From Christensenella sp964592155 (GTDB taxonomy: Bacteria; Bacillota; Clostridia; Christensenellales; Christensenellaceae): 22,779 bases of DNA. The DNA lies in NCBI GenBank assembly GCA_964592155.1, contig CAZQDA010000042.1, positions 1 through 22,779 on the forward strand, read 5' to 3'. The notes beneath the pieces are model-generated. The model made no database searches. It worked only from the letters and a program-made list of their open reading frames with translations, and was not told the DNA's origin. How positions within the stretch are numbered: the stretch's first letter is position 1; the number at the start of each line of letters is the position of its first letter. Positions 16,601 to 22,779 of the stretch are shown here, piece after piece. A program made the position numbers and the translations under genes.

Positions 16601-17242
16601 ATCACGCGCCTCGTTCATTTGCTTTTCCAGCGGTTCAATCTGCGATGACAGCTCAGAAACAATGTCGTCAATGCGCGTAATGTTGTCATTTGTTTTTTGC
16701 AGGTTGCGCTCTGCCTCTTCCTTGCGCACGCGGTATTTCATGATGCCCGCCGCTTCTTCAAAGACTTTGCGTCGCTGGCTTGCCTTACTGGTCAGGATTT
16801 CATCAATCTTTCCCTGGCTGATGATGGAATACCCTTCCTTGCCGATGCCGGTGTCACGAAACAGCTCCAAAATATCTTTTAAGCGGCAGCCGCTGTTGTT
16901 GATGGAGTATTCACTTTCGCCGGAACGGTACATCTTGCGTTTCACGGAAATCTCTGTGTAGTCAGAATTGATGCGCATATCCGAATTATCAAAAATAAGC
17001 GCAACCTCGCAATACCCTTTTTTACTGCGCGTTTGCGTTCCGTTAAAAATAACATCCTGCATACTGGTTCCGCGCAGGTTTTTGGAGCTTTGCTCGCCCA
17101 AAACCCAACGCAGCGCGTCGGCAATATTGCTCTTTCCGCTGCCATTTGGCCCCACTACGCCCGTGATGCCCTTATTAATAATAATTTCCTTTTTGTTGCA
17201 AAAAGATTTGAAGCCGTTCAGCTCGATTCTTTTTAAGAACAC
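13688..17242 (-). CDS. smc: Chromosome condensation/segregation ATPase Smc
   Basis: 1184 residues, full length. Smc dimers with ScpA and ScpB extrude and align DNA behind the origin. The N-terminal head has FLKRIELNGFKSF and Walker A GPNGSGKS (31-38). A long coiled coil runs to about 500, followed by the hinge (roughly 510-670, including GKIKGVLAEVIDVP and FIKPGGVITGGS). A second coiled coil leads to the C-terminal head, with ABC signature LSGGEKALTA (1094-1103), Walker B ICLLDEIDAPLDD and the switch His of VITHRKPSMA. The start is GTG at 17240-17242, supported by the canonical N-terminus, and it overlaps the end of the RseC-like gene by 10 bases. The ribosome site is weak, so translation may depend on coupling. 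rnc, the usual upstream neighbour, is absent. Confidence 0.97.
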   Translation of the reverse strand: MFLKRIELNGFKSFCNKKEIIINKGITGVVGPNGSGKSNIADALRWVLGEQSSKNLRGTSMQDVIFNGTQTRSKKGYCEVALIFDNSDMRINSDYTEISVKRKMYRSGESEYSINNSGCRLKDILELFRDTGIGKEGYSIISQGKIDEILTSKASQRRKVFEEAAGIMKYRVRKEEAERNLQKTNDNITRIDDIVSELSSQIEPLEKQMNEARDYLKLRDRLKELEINLYLYQYDRAGERIAKNEEQIGENEQEFQDMTALIHAEAARISDAKKQLQALQIEIEQQNAAVAQQMSEQERIKGALNLLEEKETTHLTTMQDNSLKRDSYEDTIAQNERKIEEINVQINEKNSAIDQKYEEILGLRKNIETITGQSGDVLSRIESAKRDVEEARVALQSMQIELSEKQLRRELLTQKHLEADAQTKKHQQYLQDLSKQLEELLAETREYEKQATKMREVMNEAAQTIAVLRSEEQKALERVAQISRKISEDQSRFQLLNDMRDEYEGYFDSVKSLFKHSKKSPDIAGKIKGVLAEVIDVPKKYETPIEVILGNALQNVVVQEDADAKSIIDYLRKNNLGRVTFLPTKSLKVRYLQKDEKAHLSMDGVECIASEAIDCPPEIRPAVDFLLARTVIVRDMDSAIRLMKQSDYTFRAVTMDGDFIKPGGVITGGSLKNTKTGLLSRKRMAQELEENLIKHKKQLEESQQEATACKEKLAQEKQRQQEALEQLRKQEIESAQTKERLKSAQDMLADRENTAARLQEEFEHAQMELDGLSSQLEKLTVDTQEAKASFDLLVKKQTEMEESAAKNAAEISEIKDILTAKELEQTELHNQKNMLLNEAEHIRASIAQAKQNLALMQHQNETLTAEMKQITHQKAELRGQLDEILEQVRTTGEVMQSKLKLRDDLNIQIEQSEQKGTELAAQKDSLIELKYKYIANREKLELSRENYQTKLWDDYGLTYANALPFKQEFPYQASVKEIDEIKECIRDMGAVNPNAIEDYTRVKERYDGLTVQREDLIAAGRDLQVVIDDLLSGMKESFREKFALINENFQKTFQELFGGGYAALELDDSGDIMECGVEIIAEPPGKKLQNIQLLSGGEKALTAIALLFAMLHINPSPICLLDEIDAPLDDANVIRFSEYLKTLSHADLQFIVITHRKPSMAICDTLYGIAMQEKGVSDIVSVQL

Positions 17243-17676
17243 GGATTTTGCTCGCTTTCTTCCACAATTCTGGTCATTGTATATACATTCGCAAATTTCT
17301 TTTTAAAAAATGGATTCATCAGTTTCAGTATCACAAATGCGGCAGCCGCAAAAATAATTCCCATAATCGCTGCGAACGCGTCCTGCACGTCAAACAGACT
17401 CTGTGGAATCACATAGCCCAGCCATACGCCCACAAACAGCATAATCAAAGGGAATATATAAGCAATCGCTGAGGATTGGAGCGCATTTTTTGTGGTAAAC
17501 TGCACCTCTACCCTGTCGCCCGCCTGTGCGTCAAGGCTGTTTTGCATGGTTACGGTGATGTCGTTTTGTCCTGCAATCATGCCGCATGCACCGCATTTTG
17601 AGCAAGCGGACGTGCGTTCAAATAACACATACGCCGTCCCGCCGTCCGTTTTCGTCACAAGTCCCGATTCTTTCAT
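17233..17676 (-). CDS. RseC/SoxR-reducing-like small membrane protein with a Cys cluster
   Basis: 147 residues with the RseC_MucC layout: a cytosolic N-terminal beta-rich part containing SACSKCGACG (Cys25, Cys28, Cys31), then two membrane helices (about 67-90 and 97-117), then a short charged tail ending NPCS. In proteobacteria RseC relates to sigma-E control and, with Rnf-like proteins, to SoxR reduction. Homologues in Clostridia are usually unassigned. The three spaced cysteines suggest a metal or Fe-S/thiol function, which is inference. The ATG at 17676 overlaps the tcdA TGA as ATGA. The frame runs 18 codons further up inside tcdA but without family similarity. Its end overlaps the smc GTG by 10 bases. 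Confidence 0.82.
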   Translation of the reverse strand: MKESGLVTKTDGGTAYVLFERTSACSKCGACGMIAGQNDITVTMQNSLDAQAGDRVEVQFTTKNALQSSAIAYIFPLIMLFVGVWLGYVIPQSLFDVQDAFAAIMGIIFAAAAFVILKLMNPFFKKKFANVYTMTRIVEESEQNPCS

Positions 17677-18371
17677 TCTTCCACTCCACAAAGTCGGCGT
17701 ACAATATACCCTGCCATCAAAAGCCCGCACACAGACGGCACAAAAGAGATACTCGCCGGTACGCGTTTGCCGTCCTCACACGCCTGCGTCTTGCGCGGCA
17801 GTTCGTCCGAGCAGACGACCGCAAGTTTTTTGATTCCGGCATCCCGTAATTTTTTACGCAATATTTTAGCGATTGGATCACAGGAAGTCCGAAAGAGGTC
17901 GGTGACGGAAAACCGCTCCGGATAAAGCTTATTTCCCGCGCCCATGGATGATATGATCTCAATTTCGCGCCTTGCGCATTCAAGAATCAAATATTCCTTT
18001 GATTGCAGGCTGTCGATTGCGTCCGCCACAAAACTGATTTCGCCGGAAAGCAGGCCTTCTGAGGTAGATTCATCATAAAACACATCATGCGTGAGCACCT
18101 CTATCTGCGGATTAATGTCCAAAAGACGCTCCTTCATGACCTCCACTTTCTTTTTTCCAATGGTGGAGGAAAGCGCAACAAGCTGCCTGTTACAATTAGA
18201 GGGCTTCACAATGTCATTGTCAATCAGCATCAGCTTGCCCACGCCCGCTCTTGCAAGCGCCTCAGTCGCAAAAGAACCCACGCCGCCCACGCCAAACACA
18301 GCAACCGTTGATTGCTTCAATTTTTTGATTGCGTCTTCGCCAAGCAGCGCTGCAGTTCTTGATTCATCCAT
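17673..18371 (-). CDS. tcdA: tRNA threonylcarbamoyladenosine dehydratase TcdA (CsdL/YgdL, ThiF family)
   Basis: 232 residues. This E1-like enzyme uses ATP to cyclise t6A37 into ct6A in tRNAs that read ANN codons. The nucleotide-binding motif FGVGGVGSF (GxGGxG, Gly27-Gly32) is followed by IDNDIVKPSNCNRQ, the ThiF/MoeB-type ATP site with Asp and Arg. IDSLQSKEYLI and ISSMGAGNKLYPERF are typical of the TcdA branch, as are DPIAKILRKKLRDAGI and the C-terminal ASISFVPSVCGLLMAGYIV. The N-terminal SRTAALLGEDAI corresponds to the family's SRTxLLLG. It starts 2 bases after the aspS stop, placing tRNA modification directly with tRNA charging. Confidence 0.93.
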   Translation of the reverse strand: MDESRTAALLGEDAIKKLKQSTVAVFGVGGVGSFATEALARAGVGKLMLIDNDIVKPSNCNRQLVALSSTIGKKKVEVMKERLLDINPQIEVLTHDVFYDESTSEGLLSGEISFVADAIDSLQSKEYLILECARREIEIISSMGAGNKLYPERFSVTDLFRTSCDPIAKILRKKLRDAGIKKLAVVCSDELPRKTQACEDGKRVPASISFVPSVCGLLMAGYIVRRLCGVEE

Positions 18372-18373
18372 TC

Positions 18374-20158
18374 TTAGTCCTCGTCCACCTTGATGTGCAG
18401 CTCCCGCAGTTGCTTCTTATCAACAGGCGTCGGCGCCTTGGACATCAGGTCAGAAGCGTTCTGCACCTTCGGAAAAGCAATGACATCGCGGATGGATTCC
18501 GCTCCCGCCATCAGCATTGCCATGCGGTCAAGACCATAGGCAAGTCCGCCGTGCGGCGGCGTGCCGTATTTGAGGGCCTCCAGTAAAAATCCAAACCGCT
18601 CCCACGCGTCTTCTTTGGAAAATCCAAGCGCCTCAAACATCTGCTCCTGCAGCTCTGTGCTGTGAATCCTGATGCTTCCGCCGCCGATTTCGTTTCCATT
18701 GAGCACAATATCATACGCCTTGGCGCGCGCGTTCATCGGGTCGCTTGCAACCTTGTCAATATCCTCGTCCATGGGAGAGGTAAACGGATGATGCTTGGCA
18801 ACATAACGCTTCTCTTCTTCGCTGTACTCAAACAGCGGGAATTCCGTTACCCACAGCAAATCCCATGTATTTTTTTTGATTAGCTCCAGCTTTTCGGCAA
18901 GCTTTAAGCGAAGCGCGCCGAGCGAATCATAAACAACCGAGTTTTTATCCCCTACAAAGAACAGAATATCGCCAACCTGTCCGTCCGTGCGCTGCATGAT
19001 GGCGTCGATCTCTTCCTGCGTCATAAACTTGGTGATGGGTGAATTAAGCCCGTCTTCGCGAATAGAAATCCACGCCATTCCCTTTGCACCGTAAATCTTC
19101 ACAAAATCCACCAACGCATCGATTTCGCGGCGCGCCAGAATATTTGCGCATCCCTTTGCATTGATCGCGCGGACGCTGCCGCCGTTTTTGACAACCGAGC
19201 TGAATACCTTAAATTCACTGCCCGCAACAATATCGCTCACATCTTTGAGTTCAAGGTCAAAGCGCGTATCCGGCTTATCGCTGCCATAACGATCCATTGC
19301 CTCCTGATACGAAAGGCGCTTTAACGGAAGCTTGATCTCGATATCCATTACGTCTTTAAATACCTTTTGCAGCAGCCCTTCGTGTATCGCCATCACGTCG
19401 TCCGCGTCCACAAAGGAAAGCTCCGTATCAATCTGCGTAAACTCAGGCTGCCTGTCCGCGCGCAGGTCTTCATCGCGGAAGCATTTCGTAATCTGGAAAT
19501 ACCTGTCGTAGCCCGAAATCATCAAAATCTGTTTGAAAAGCTGCGGAGACTGCGGCAGCGCATAAAACGCACCCGGATGAATACGCGAGGGCACAAGATA
19601 GTCTCTCGCCCCTTCCGGCGTACTCTTTTGCAGCATCGGCGTTTCAATATCCAGAAAACCATTTTCACTCAGATATGTGCGCGCACAATTCGCAATTTTA
19701 TTGCGCAGCATCAGGTTTTTCTGCATATCCGGACGTCGCAGGTCAAGAAACCGGTATTTCAGACGCAGCTCTTCGCGCACCTTGGAGCCGTCTTCGATTT
19801 CAAACGGCGGCGTTTCCGCCTTGCTCAATATCTTCAGTTCGCGCACTTTTACCTCAATAAGACCCGTGGGAATCTTCGGGTTTACAGTCTCCTGCGAACG
19901 TTCTACAATTTTTCCTTTGACCGCAAGCACGAATTCGCTTCGAATACTGCTTACCTTGTCAAAATCGCCTTCAAAAATAGACTCGTCAAACACCACCTGC
20001 ATGATGCCCGAGCGATCCCGCAGATCGACAAACACAAGCCCGCCAAGATCGCGGCGCGTATCCGCCCATCCCATCAGCGTAACATCCTTGCCAATATCGT
20101 CCTTTGCAAACTCCGCACATAACGCGGTTCTTTTCCAATCGTTTAATAACTCTCCCAT
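18374..20158 (-). CDS. aspS: Aspartate--tRNA ligase
   Basis: 594 residues, a class IIb synthetase of the bacterial type with the GAD insertion. The anticodon-binding OB fold is near GWADTRRDLGGLVFVDLRDR. Motif 2 is FRDEDLRADRQPEFTQID, the flexible region QSPQLFKQIL, and motif 3 GLAYGLDRMAMLM. The residue after RRD is Leu, as in discriminating E. coli AspRS, whereas the non-discriminating Pseudomonas enzyme has His. This site alone does not prove specificity. Two in-frame ATGs compete: 20158 is chosen because GGGAGA (20168-20173) is 9 bases away, while it abuts the ATG at 20167 (597 residues). It lies 26 bases after hisS in the same T-box controlled unit and precedes tcdA by 2 bases. Confidence 0.96.
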   Translation of the reverse strand: MGELLNDWKRTALCAEFAKDDIGKDVTLMGWADTRRDLGGLVFVDLRDRSGIMQVVFDESIFEGDFDKVSSIRSEFVLAVKGKIVERSQETVNPKIPTGLIEVKVRELKILSKAETPPFEIEDGSKVREELRLKYRFLDLRRPDMQKNLMLRNKIANCARTYLSENGFLDIETPMLQKSTPEGARDYLVPSRIHPGAFYALPQSPQLFKQILMISGYDRYFQITKCFRDEDLRADRQPEFTQIDTELSFVDADDVMAIHEGLLQKVFKDVMDIEIKLPLKRLSYQEAMDRYGSDKPDTRFDLELKDVSDIVAGSEFKVFSSVVKNGGSVRAINAKGCANILARREIDALVDFVKIYGAKGMAWISIREDGLNSPITKFMTQEEIDAIMQRTDGQVGDILFFVGDKNSVVYDSLGALRLKLAEKLELIKKNTWDLLWVTEFPLFEYSEEEKRYVAKHHPFTSPMDEDIDKVASDPMNARAKAYDIVLNGNEIGGGSIRIHSTELQEQMFEALGFSKEDAWERFGFLLEALKYGTPPHGGLAYGLDRMAMLMAGAESIRDVIAFPKVQNASDLMSKAPTPVDKKQLRELHIKVDED

Positions 20159-20167
20159 TTGATTCAT

Positions 20168-20173
20168 TCTCCC
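20168..20173 (-). promoter_or_regulatory. Ribosome binding site deciding the aspS start
   Basis: GGGAGA on the minus strand directly touches the ATG at 20165-20167 and is 9 bases from the ATG at 20156-20158, which favours the shorter product. Confidence 0.6.
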
Positions 20174-20184
20174 ACTATTTTAAA

Positions 20185-21435
20185 TTATAAATATCGTTTG
20201 ATTTCTTTTTGATGAACGATACGCTCTTCGCCTGTTTCCATCGTCTTTAAGATAATCGTATCGTTTGCCATTTCTTCCTCACCGATCACCGCCACCGTTT
20301 TCGCGCCAAGCTTATGCGCATATTTAAATTGTGCTTTCATGCTGCGCGCACAGTGATCCATGTCCGCCTTTATGTCCTGCTCACGTAAATCCCGCACAAG
20401 TACAGCGGCCTTAAGCCTTGCCTCCTCACCATGCGTACATAAAAACACATCGGTGACAGTCGGTCTTGGAATCTCAATGCCTTCATTTTCCATCACCAGC
20501 AGCAGGCGTTCAATTCCCATTCCAAAGCCGATACCAGCCATGTCCGGGCCGCCGATTTGCTTCATCAGCTTGTCATATCTTCCACCGCCGCAAACAGTAC
20601 CCTGCGCGCCGATGCTGTCCGATATGATCTCAAAAACAGTTTTCGTGTAATAATCAAGCCCGCGCACAATGAGCGGATTGATCTGATATACAATCCCCAG
20701 TGCGTCCAGATATTTTTTTAACTCTTCAAAATGAGCGGAACACTCCTCGCACAAGTGATCGATCATGAGGGGCGCTTTCTCGATCACGCCCCTGCATTTT
20801 TCTTCCTTGCAGTCGAGAACGCGAAGCGGATTTCGCTCAATGCGGTCTTTGCAGGTTTCGCACAGCGATTCAGCATTGCGCTGCAAATATTCTTTCAAAA
20901 GATCATTATATTGGGGCCGGCACTGATCGCATCCAATGCTGTTAATATTAAGCCGAAGCTGCTTAAGCCCTGCCTTTGCAAGCAGCGTAAGAGCGATATT
21001 GATTACTTCCGCATCAATGCTCGCATCCTGTGCGCCAAATACTTCAATCCCAAACTGATGATGCTCACGCAGTCTTCCTGACTGCGGTTTTTCATAGCGA
21101 AATACAGGCGTACTGAGGTAATACATCTTCGTGGGCTGCGGATTGGAAGGAAGTCCTCCCTCGATGAACGCACGCACCGCGCCGGCGGTTCCCTCCGGCT
21201 TTAAGGTAACGGATCTGTCCCCTTTGTCCGTAAAGGTATACATCTCTTTTTGAACGATATCCGTCGTATCTCCCACTCCCCGCAAAAACAGTTCGGTATG
21301 TTCAAATACGGGAGTACGCATCTCGCGGTAGCCCGCAAGCGCAGTGATTTCCCTTACAAGCTGTTCGATATATTGCCACTTATAGCTCTCCTGGGGGAGA
21401 ACGTCTTTCGTACCCTTTGGGGCCTTGATTGCCAC
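20185..21435 (-). CDS. hisS: Histidine--tRNA ligase
   Basis: 416 residues, class IIa synthetase. KAPKGTKDVLPQES is the standard N-terminus. Motif 2 is FRYEKPQSGRLREHHQFG, the histidine-specific motif RGLDYYTKTVFE, and motif 3 GMGIERLLLVME. The HisRS insertion is cysteine rich (CDQC, CETC, CKEEKC, CEEC), suggesting a zinc site as in some other bacterial HisRS. The C-terminal anticodon domain has DVFLCTHGEEARLKA and IKADMDHCARSMKAQFKYA. The start is GTG at 21433-21435 with GGAGG 10 bases upstream. It is the first gene of the unit behind the T-box leader. hisS-aspS is a common Firmicute pair. Confidence 0.97.
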   Translation of the reverse strand: MAIKAPKGTKDVLPQESYKWQYIEQLVREITALAGYREMRTPVFEHTELFLRGVGDTTDIVQKEMYTFTDKGDRSVTLKPEGTAGAVRAFIEGGLPSNPQPTKMYYLSTPVFRYEKPQSGRLREHHQFGIEVFGAQDASIDAEVINIALTLLAKAGLKQLRLNINSIGCDQCRPQYNDLLKEYLQRNAESLCETCKDRIERNPLRVLDCKEEKCRGVIEKAPLMIDHLCEECSAHFEELKKYLDALGIVYQINPLIVRGLDYYTKTVFEIISDSIGAQGTVCGGGRYDKLMKQIGGPDMAGIGFGMGIERLLLVMENEGIEIPRPTVTDVFLCTHGEEARLKAAVLVRDLREQDIKADMDHCARSMKAQFKYAHKLGAKTVAVIGEEEMANDTIILKTMETGEERIVHQKEIKRYL

Positions 21436-21472
21436 TTTTTATTTTCCTCCATCAATCCATAAAATATTCAAA

Positions 21473-21502
21473 ACGCAGCGAATAATCCCCTTCATGCTGC
21501 GT
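21473..21502 (-). repeat. Second hairpin between the T-box terminator and hisS
   Basis: ACGCAGC and GCTGCGT (21496-21502 and 21473-21479, minus-strand reading) form a 7-bp stem extendable by GAA/TTC across a 2-base bulge. It is followed by only four T. It directly abuts the T tract of the upstream terminator. It could be a processing or stability element, or a back-up terminator. Confidence 0.6.
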
Positions 21503-21538
21503 AAAAAAAAACATCGTCCTGAAATAAATCAGGGACGA
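21503..21538 (-). terminator. T-box leader terminator
   Basis: On the minus strand TCGTCC-C-TGA pairs with TCAGGACGA (9 bp with one bulged C, 21514-21538), followed by nine T (21503-21511). Its 5' arm contains CGTCCC, the segment that alternatively pairs with the T-box sequence to make the antiterminator. Confidence 0.92.
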
Positions 21539-21764
21539 AGTTCCTAAAAACCCGCGGTACCACCCACATTGAGAAAATTTCTTTCTCCACTCCTGCCCAT
21601 AACGCTTTGCCTGCGCCCACCGCTAGTCACATACCATGCTTTCACGCCGGAAACTCCATGGTGTTCTTCGCCGCGTCTTTAACGCACAGCCGCTTTCAGC
21701 CACGGCAGCCGCTCTCTTTTGCGCAAGGCACGCGGTTACTCTCCATATCATCGCATTTCCTGAT
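21503..21764 (-). promoter_or_regulatory. T-box riboswitch controlling hisS-aspS
   Basis: The leader carries the T-box core GGGTGGTACCGCGG (21552-21565) before the terminator. Stem I can be drawn as GGAAA/TTTCC, ATGG/CCAT, then the specifier loop with AGAGTAA on one side and CGAAGAACA on the other, then CCGCGT/ACGCGG. AGTA and GAA are the conserved loop-E elements. In the usual register (C-GAA-N-codon-A) the specifier is AAC (21663-21665), which reads tRNA-Asn. CAC for His (21661-21663) overlaps by one base. The tRNA-acceptor bulge is TGGT, which fits a discriminator A or, by wobble, G, but not the C of bacterial tRNA-His. Uncharged tRNA is expected to favour read-through into hisS. Confidence 0.93.
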
Positions 21765-21770
21765 ACGTTT

Positions 21771-21799
21771 ATTATAACCATCAAATGTTTCGATGTCAA
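21771..21799 (-). promoter_or_regulatory. Consensus sigma-A promoter for the hisS leader
   Basis: Perfect TTGACA (21794-21799) and TATAAT (21771-21776) on the minus strand with a 17-base spacer. The predicted start at about 21764 fits the beginning of T-box stem I. The remaining gap up to the NlpC terminator (about 21800-21854) shows nothing further. Confidence 0.92.
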
Positions 21800-21854
21800 T
21801 AAAAGGCAGCCTCATTTCAGTTCGGTTTGCCCAGCTTCAGAAATATTCTTGTCA

Positions 21855-21886
21855 CAAAAAAACTGCCGACTAAAGGCCGACAGTTT
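21855..21886 (-). terminator. Rho-independent terminator after the NlpC/P60 gene
   Basis: On the minus strand AACTGTCGGC and GTCGGCAGTT pair over 10 positions, two of them G-U, with a 5-base loop (21861-21885). Seven T follow (21856-21862 in plus coordinates, partly overlapping the stem end). It lies 16 bases after the stop codon. Confidence 0.9.
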
Positions 21887-21901
21887 CAAATATTTCACAA
21901 A

Positions 21902-22779
21902 TTACCACGGGCGGCGTCCGTTTACGAAATGATCTCTCCAATAAGAGGTATCATAACTTCTCTTCACAACCTTTCCGTTGGAGGAAGAAGCGTCGATCAT
22001 CATGCCGTCTCCAATCACAATGCCCACATGCCCAATCTTGCTTCGCGCGTTGTTGTAGTAGAAAATCAAGTCTCCGCGCTGCAGATTATCAAAAGAAATT
22101 TTTTCCCAGGCAGAGTTTTGCGAAAATCCTGCCGCATTCAAGCGTCCGGTAGAAGACCCAGCCTGCCTGAGCGCGTAAGTAACAAGGCCGGAACAGTCGA
22201 ATGAGTTTGGTCCGCTTGCCCCCCAGATATATGGCTTTCCAAGCTGATCTGCTGCGACGGAAATAAACGAATCGATGCTTCCCTTGCGCTGAATGGCGGC
22301 CTCCATTTCCGGAGAAGCCTTTGCGTCCGCGGAATAGATAATCCCAAGCGTCATCTCGCCTGTCTTGCCGTCCACGCCAAGATCGTTGCGCTCCTGAAAC
22401 TTCTTGACAGCCTCAATTGTTTCCGTTCCATAATAGCCCGTTGCCTTGGATAAGTAACCGAGTTCCTGCAATCGCTGCTGCAATAAATCCACATCGCTGC
22501 CGCTTGTTCCTTCCAGAAGCGTATAAGGCTTTGCCTCCTCCGAATAGATAATTGCAAGAGTCTTCGGCCCGCATACGCCGTCCTGCTCCAGTCCGTGCTG
22601 CCGCTGGAAAAAACCAACCGCTCCGGCAGTCGCCGGCCCAAAATGCTGCGTTGTCTCATCAATATCGAGATAGCCAAGATCCATGAGCCGCTGCTGCAAT
22701 TGCTGTATCTCAGGACCGTCCATCCCTTCTTTTAAGGTAGGATCCGTCGTTGGATCAGGATTAGGCTCAGGGGTGGGTT
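21902..22779 (-). CDS. NlpC/P60 peptidoglycan hydrolase with two PG-binding domains, 5' end cut by the window edge
   Basis: The frame is open to the right edge. Numbering from the first in-frame Met (22723), residues 1-60 and 70-130 are two PG_binding_1 repeats (IQQLQQRLMDLGYL, LLQQRLQELGYL). Residues 145-273 are an NlpC/P60 cysteine peptidase with Cys177 in NSFDCSGLV and His232 in IGHVGIVIGDG. That Met is not the true start: LKEG just before it belongs to the first repeat, and still further up is a Pro/Thr/Asp-rich linker (PTPEPNPDPTTDPT). The missing N-terminus probably holds a signal peptide and perhaps another domain. Such enzymes cut gamma-D-Glu to diaminopimelate bonds in wall peptides. 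The usual third catalytic His is replaced by Asp244 (MIDASS). It has its own terminator and is separate from hisS. Confidence 0.92.
   Translation of the reverse strand, partial: PTPEPNPDPTTDPTLKEGMDGPEIQQLQQRLMDLGYLDIDETTQHFGPATAGAVGFFQRQHGLEQDGVCGPKTLAIIYSEEAKPYTLLEGTSGSDVDLLQQRLQELGYLSKATGYYGTETIEAVKKFQERNDLGVDGKTGEMTLGIIYSADAKASPEMEAAIQRKGSIDSFISVAADQLGKPYIWGASGPNSFDCSGLVTYALRQAGSSTGRLNAAGFSQNSAWEKISFDNLQRGDLIFYYNNARSKIGHVGIVIGDGMMIDASSSNGKVVKRSYDTSYWRDHFVNGRRPW

Noticed and set aside
21439..21495. An 18-codon frame (MKGIIRCVLN...) between the T-box terminator and hisS, ending just before the GTG
   Set aside because: It has no ribosome binding site, its start lies in a hairpin, and it has no His or Asp codon run that would suit a leader peptide.
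21636..21932. A 98-codon plus-strand open frame opposite the hisS leader
   Set aside because: The region is explained by the T-box, promoter and terminator on the minus strand; the translation resembles no family.
1..22779. CRISPR arrays, tRNA or rRNA genes, insertion sequences, prophage or defence genes
   Set aside because: No spaced repeats, cloverleaf sequences, transposase or phage-like frames were seen; the region is syntenic core genome.

Overview
The window is about 22.8 kb in which every supported gene lies on the minus strand. It reads as a conserved chromosomal block of a low-to-moderate GC Gram-positive bacterium, most likely class Clostridia. The evidence is the smc-ftsY-ylxM-ffh-rpsP-khpA-rimM-trmD-rplS-rbgA-rnhB-yraN-comM gene order, a T-box leader in front of hisS-aspS, strong AGGAGG-type ribosome binding sites and Rho-independent terminators. 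Nothing in the window fixes the genus.

In transcription order (right to left), the first gene is a secreted NlpC/P60 cell-wall hydrolase cut by the right edge (21902-22779), closed by a terminator. A leader of roughly 330 bases follows, with a perfect consensus sigma-A promoter, a T-box riboswitch and a terminator. It feeds unit 1: hisS, aspS, tcdA, a small RseC-like membrane protein, smc, ftsY and a metallo-beta-lactamase-fold hydrolase (12123-21435). A second perfect consensus promoter, overlapping a terminator-like hairpin, starts unit 2: ylxM, ffh, rpsP, khpA, rimM, trmD and rplS (8200-12020). This unit has a probable L19 leader before rplS and a textbook terminator after it. Unit 3 is rbgA, rnhB, yraN, a 1101-residue membrane glycosyltransferase, comM and purB, the last cut by the left edge (1-8074).

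Functionally the block joins tRNA charging and tRNA modification (hisS, aspS, tcdA, trmD), ribosome parts and assembly (rpsP, rplS, rimM, rbgA, khpA), both proteins of the signal recognition pathway (ffh, ftsY) with ylxM, chromosome organisation and DNA upkeep (smc, rnhB, yraN, comM) and purine synthesis (purB). Tight stop/start overlaps (ATGA, TGATG, TAAATG) suggest translational coupling along each unit.

No mobile element, CRISPR array, tRNA or rRNA gene was seen. Three things deserve a second look. The T-box specifier loop reads AAC (Asn) in the canonical register, overlapping CAC (His), upstream of hisS-aspS. The 1101-residue protein joins two GT-C glycosyltransferase modules around a discoidin-like insert and sits inside an otherwise housekeeping operon. 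The ylxM-ffh promoter is nested in a terminator-like hairpin and flanked by 12-base repeats.
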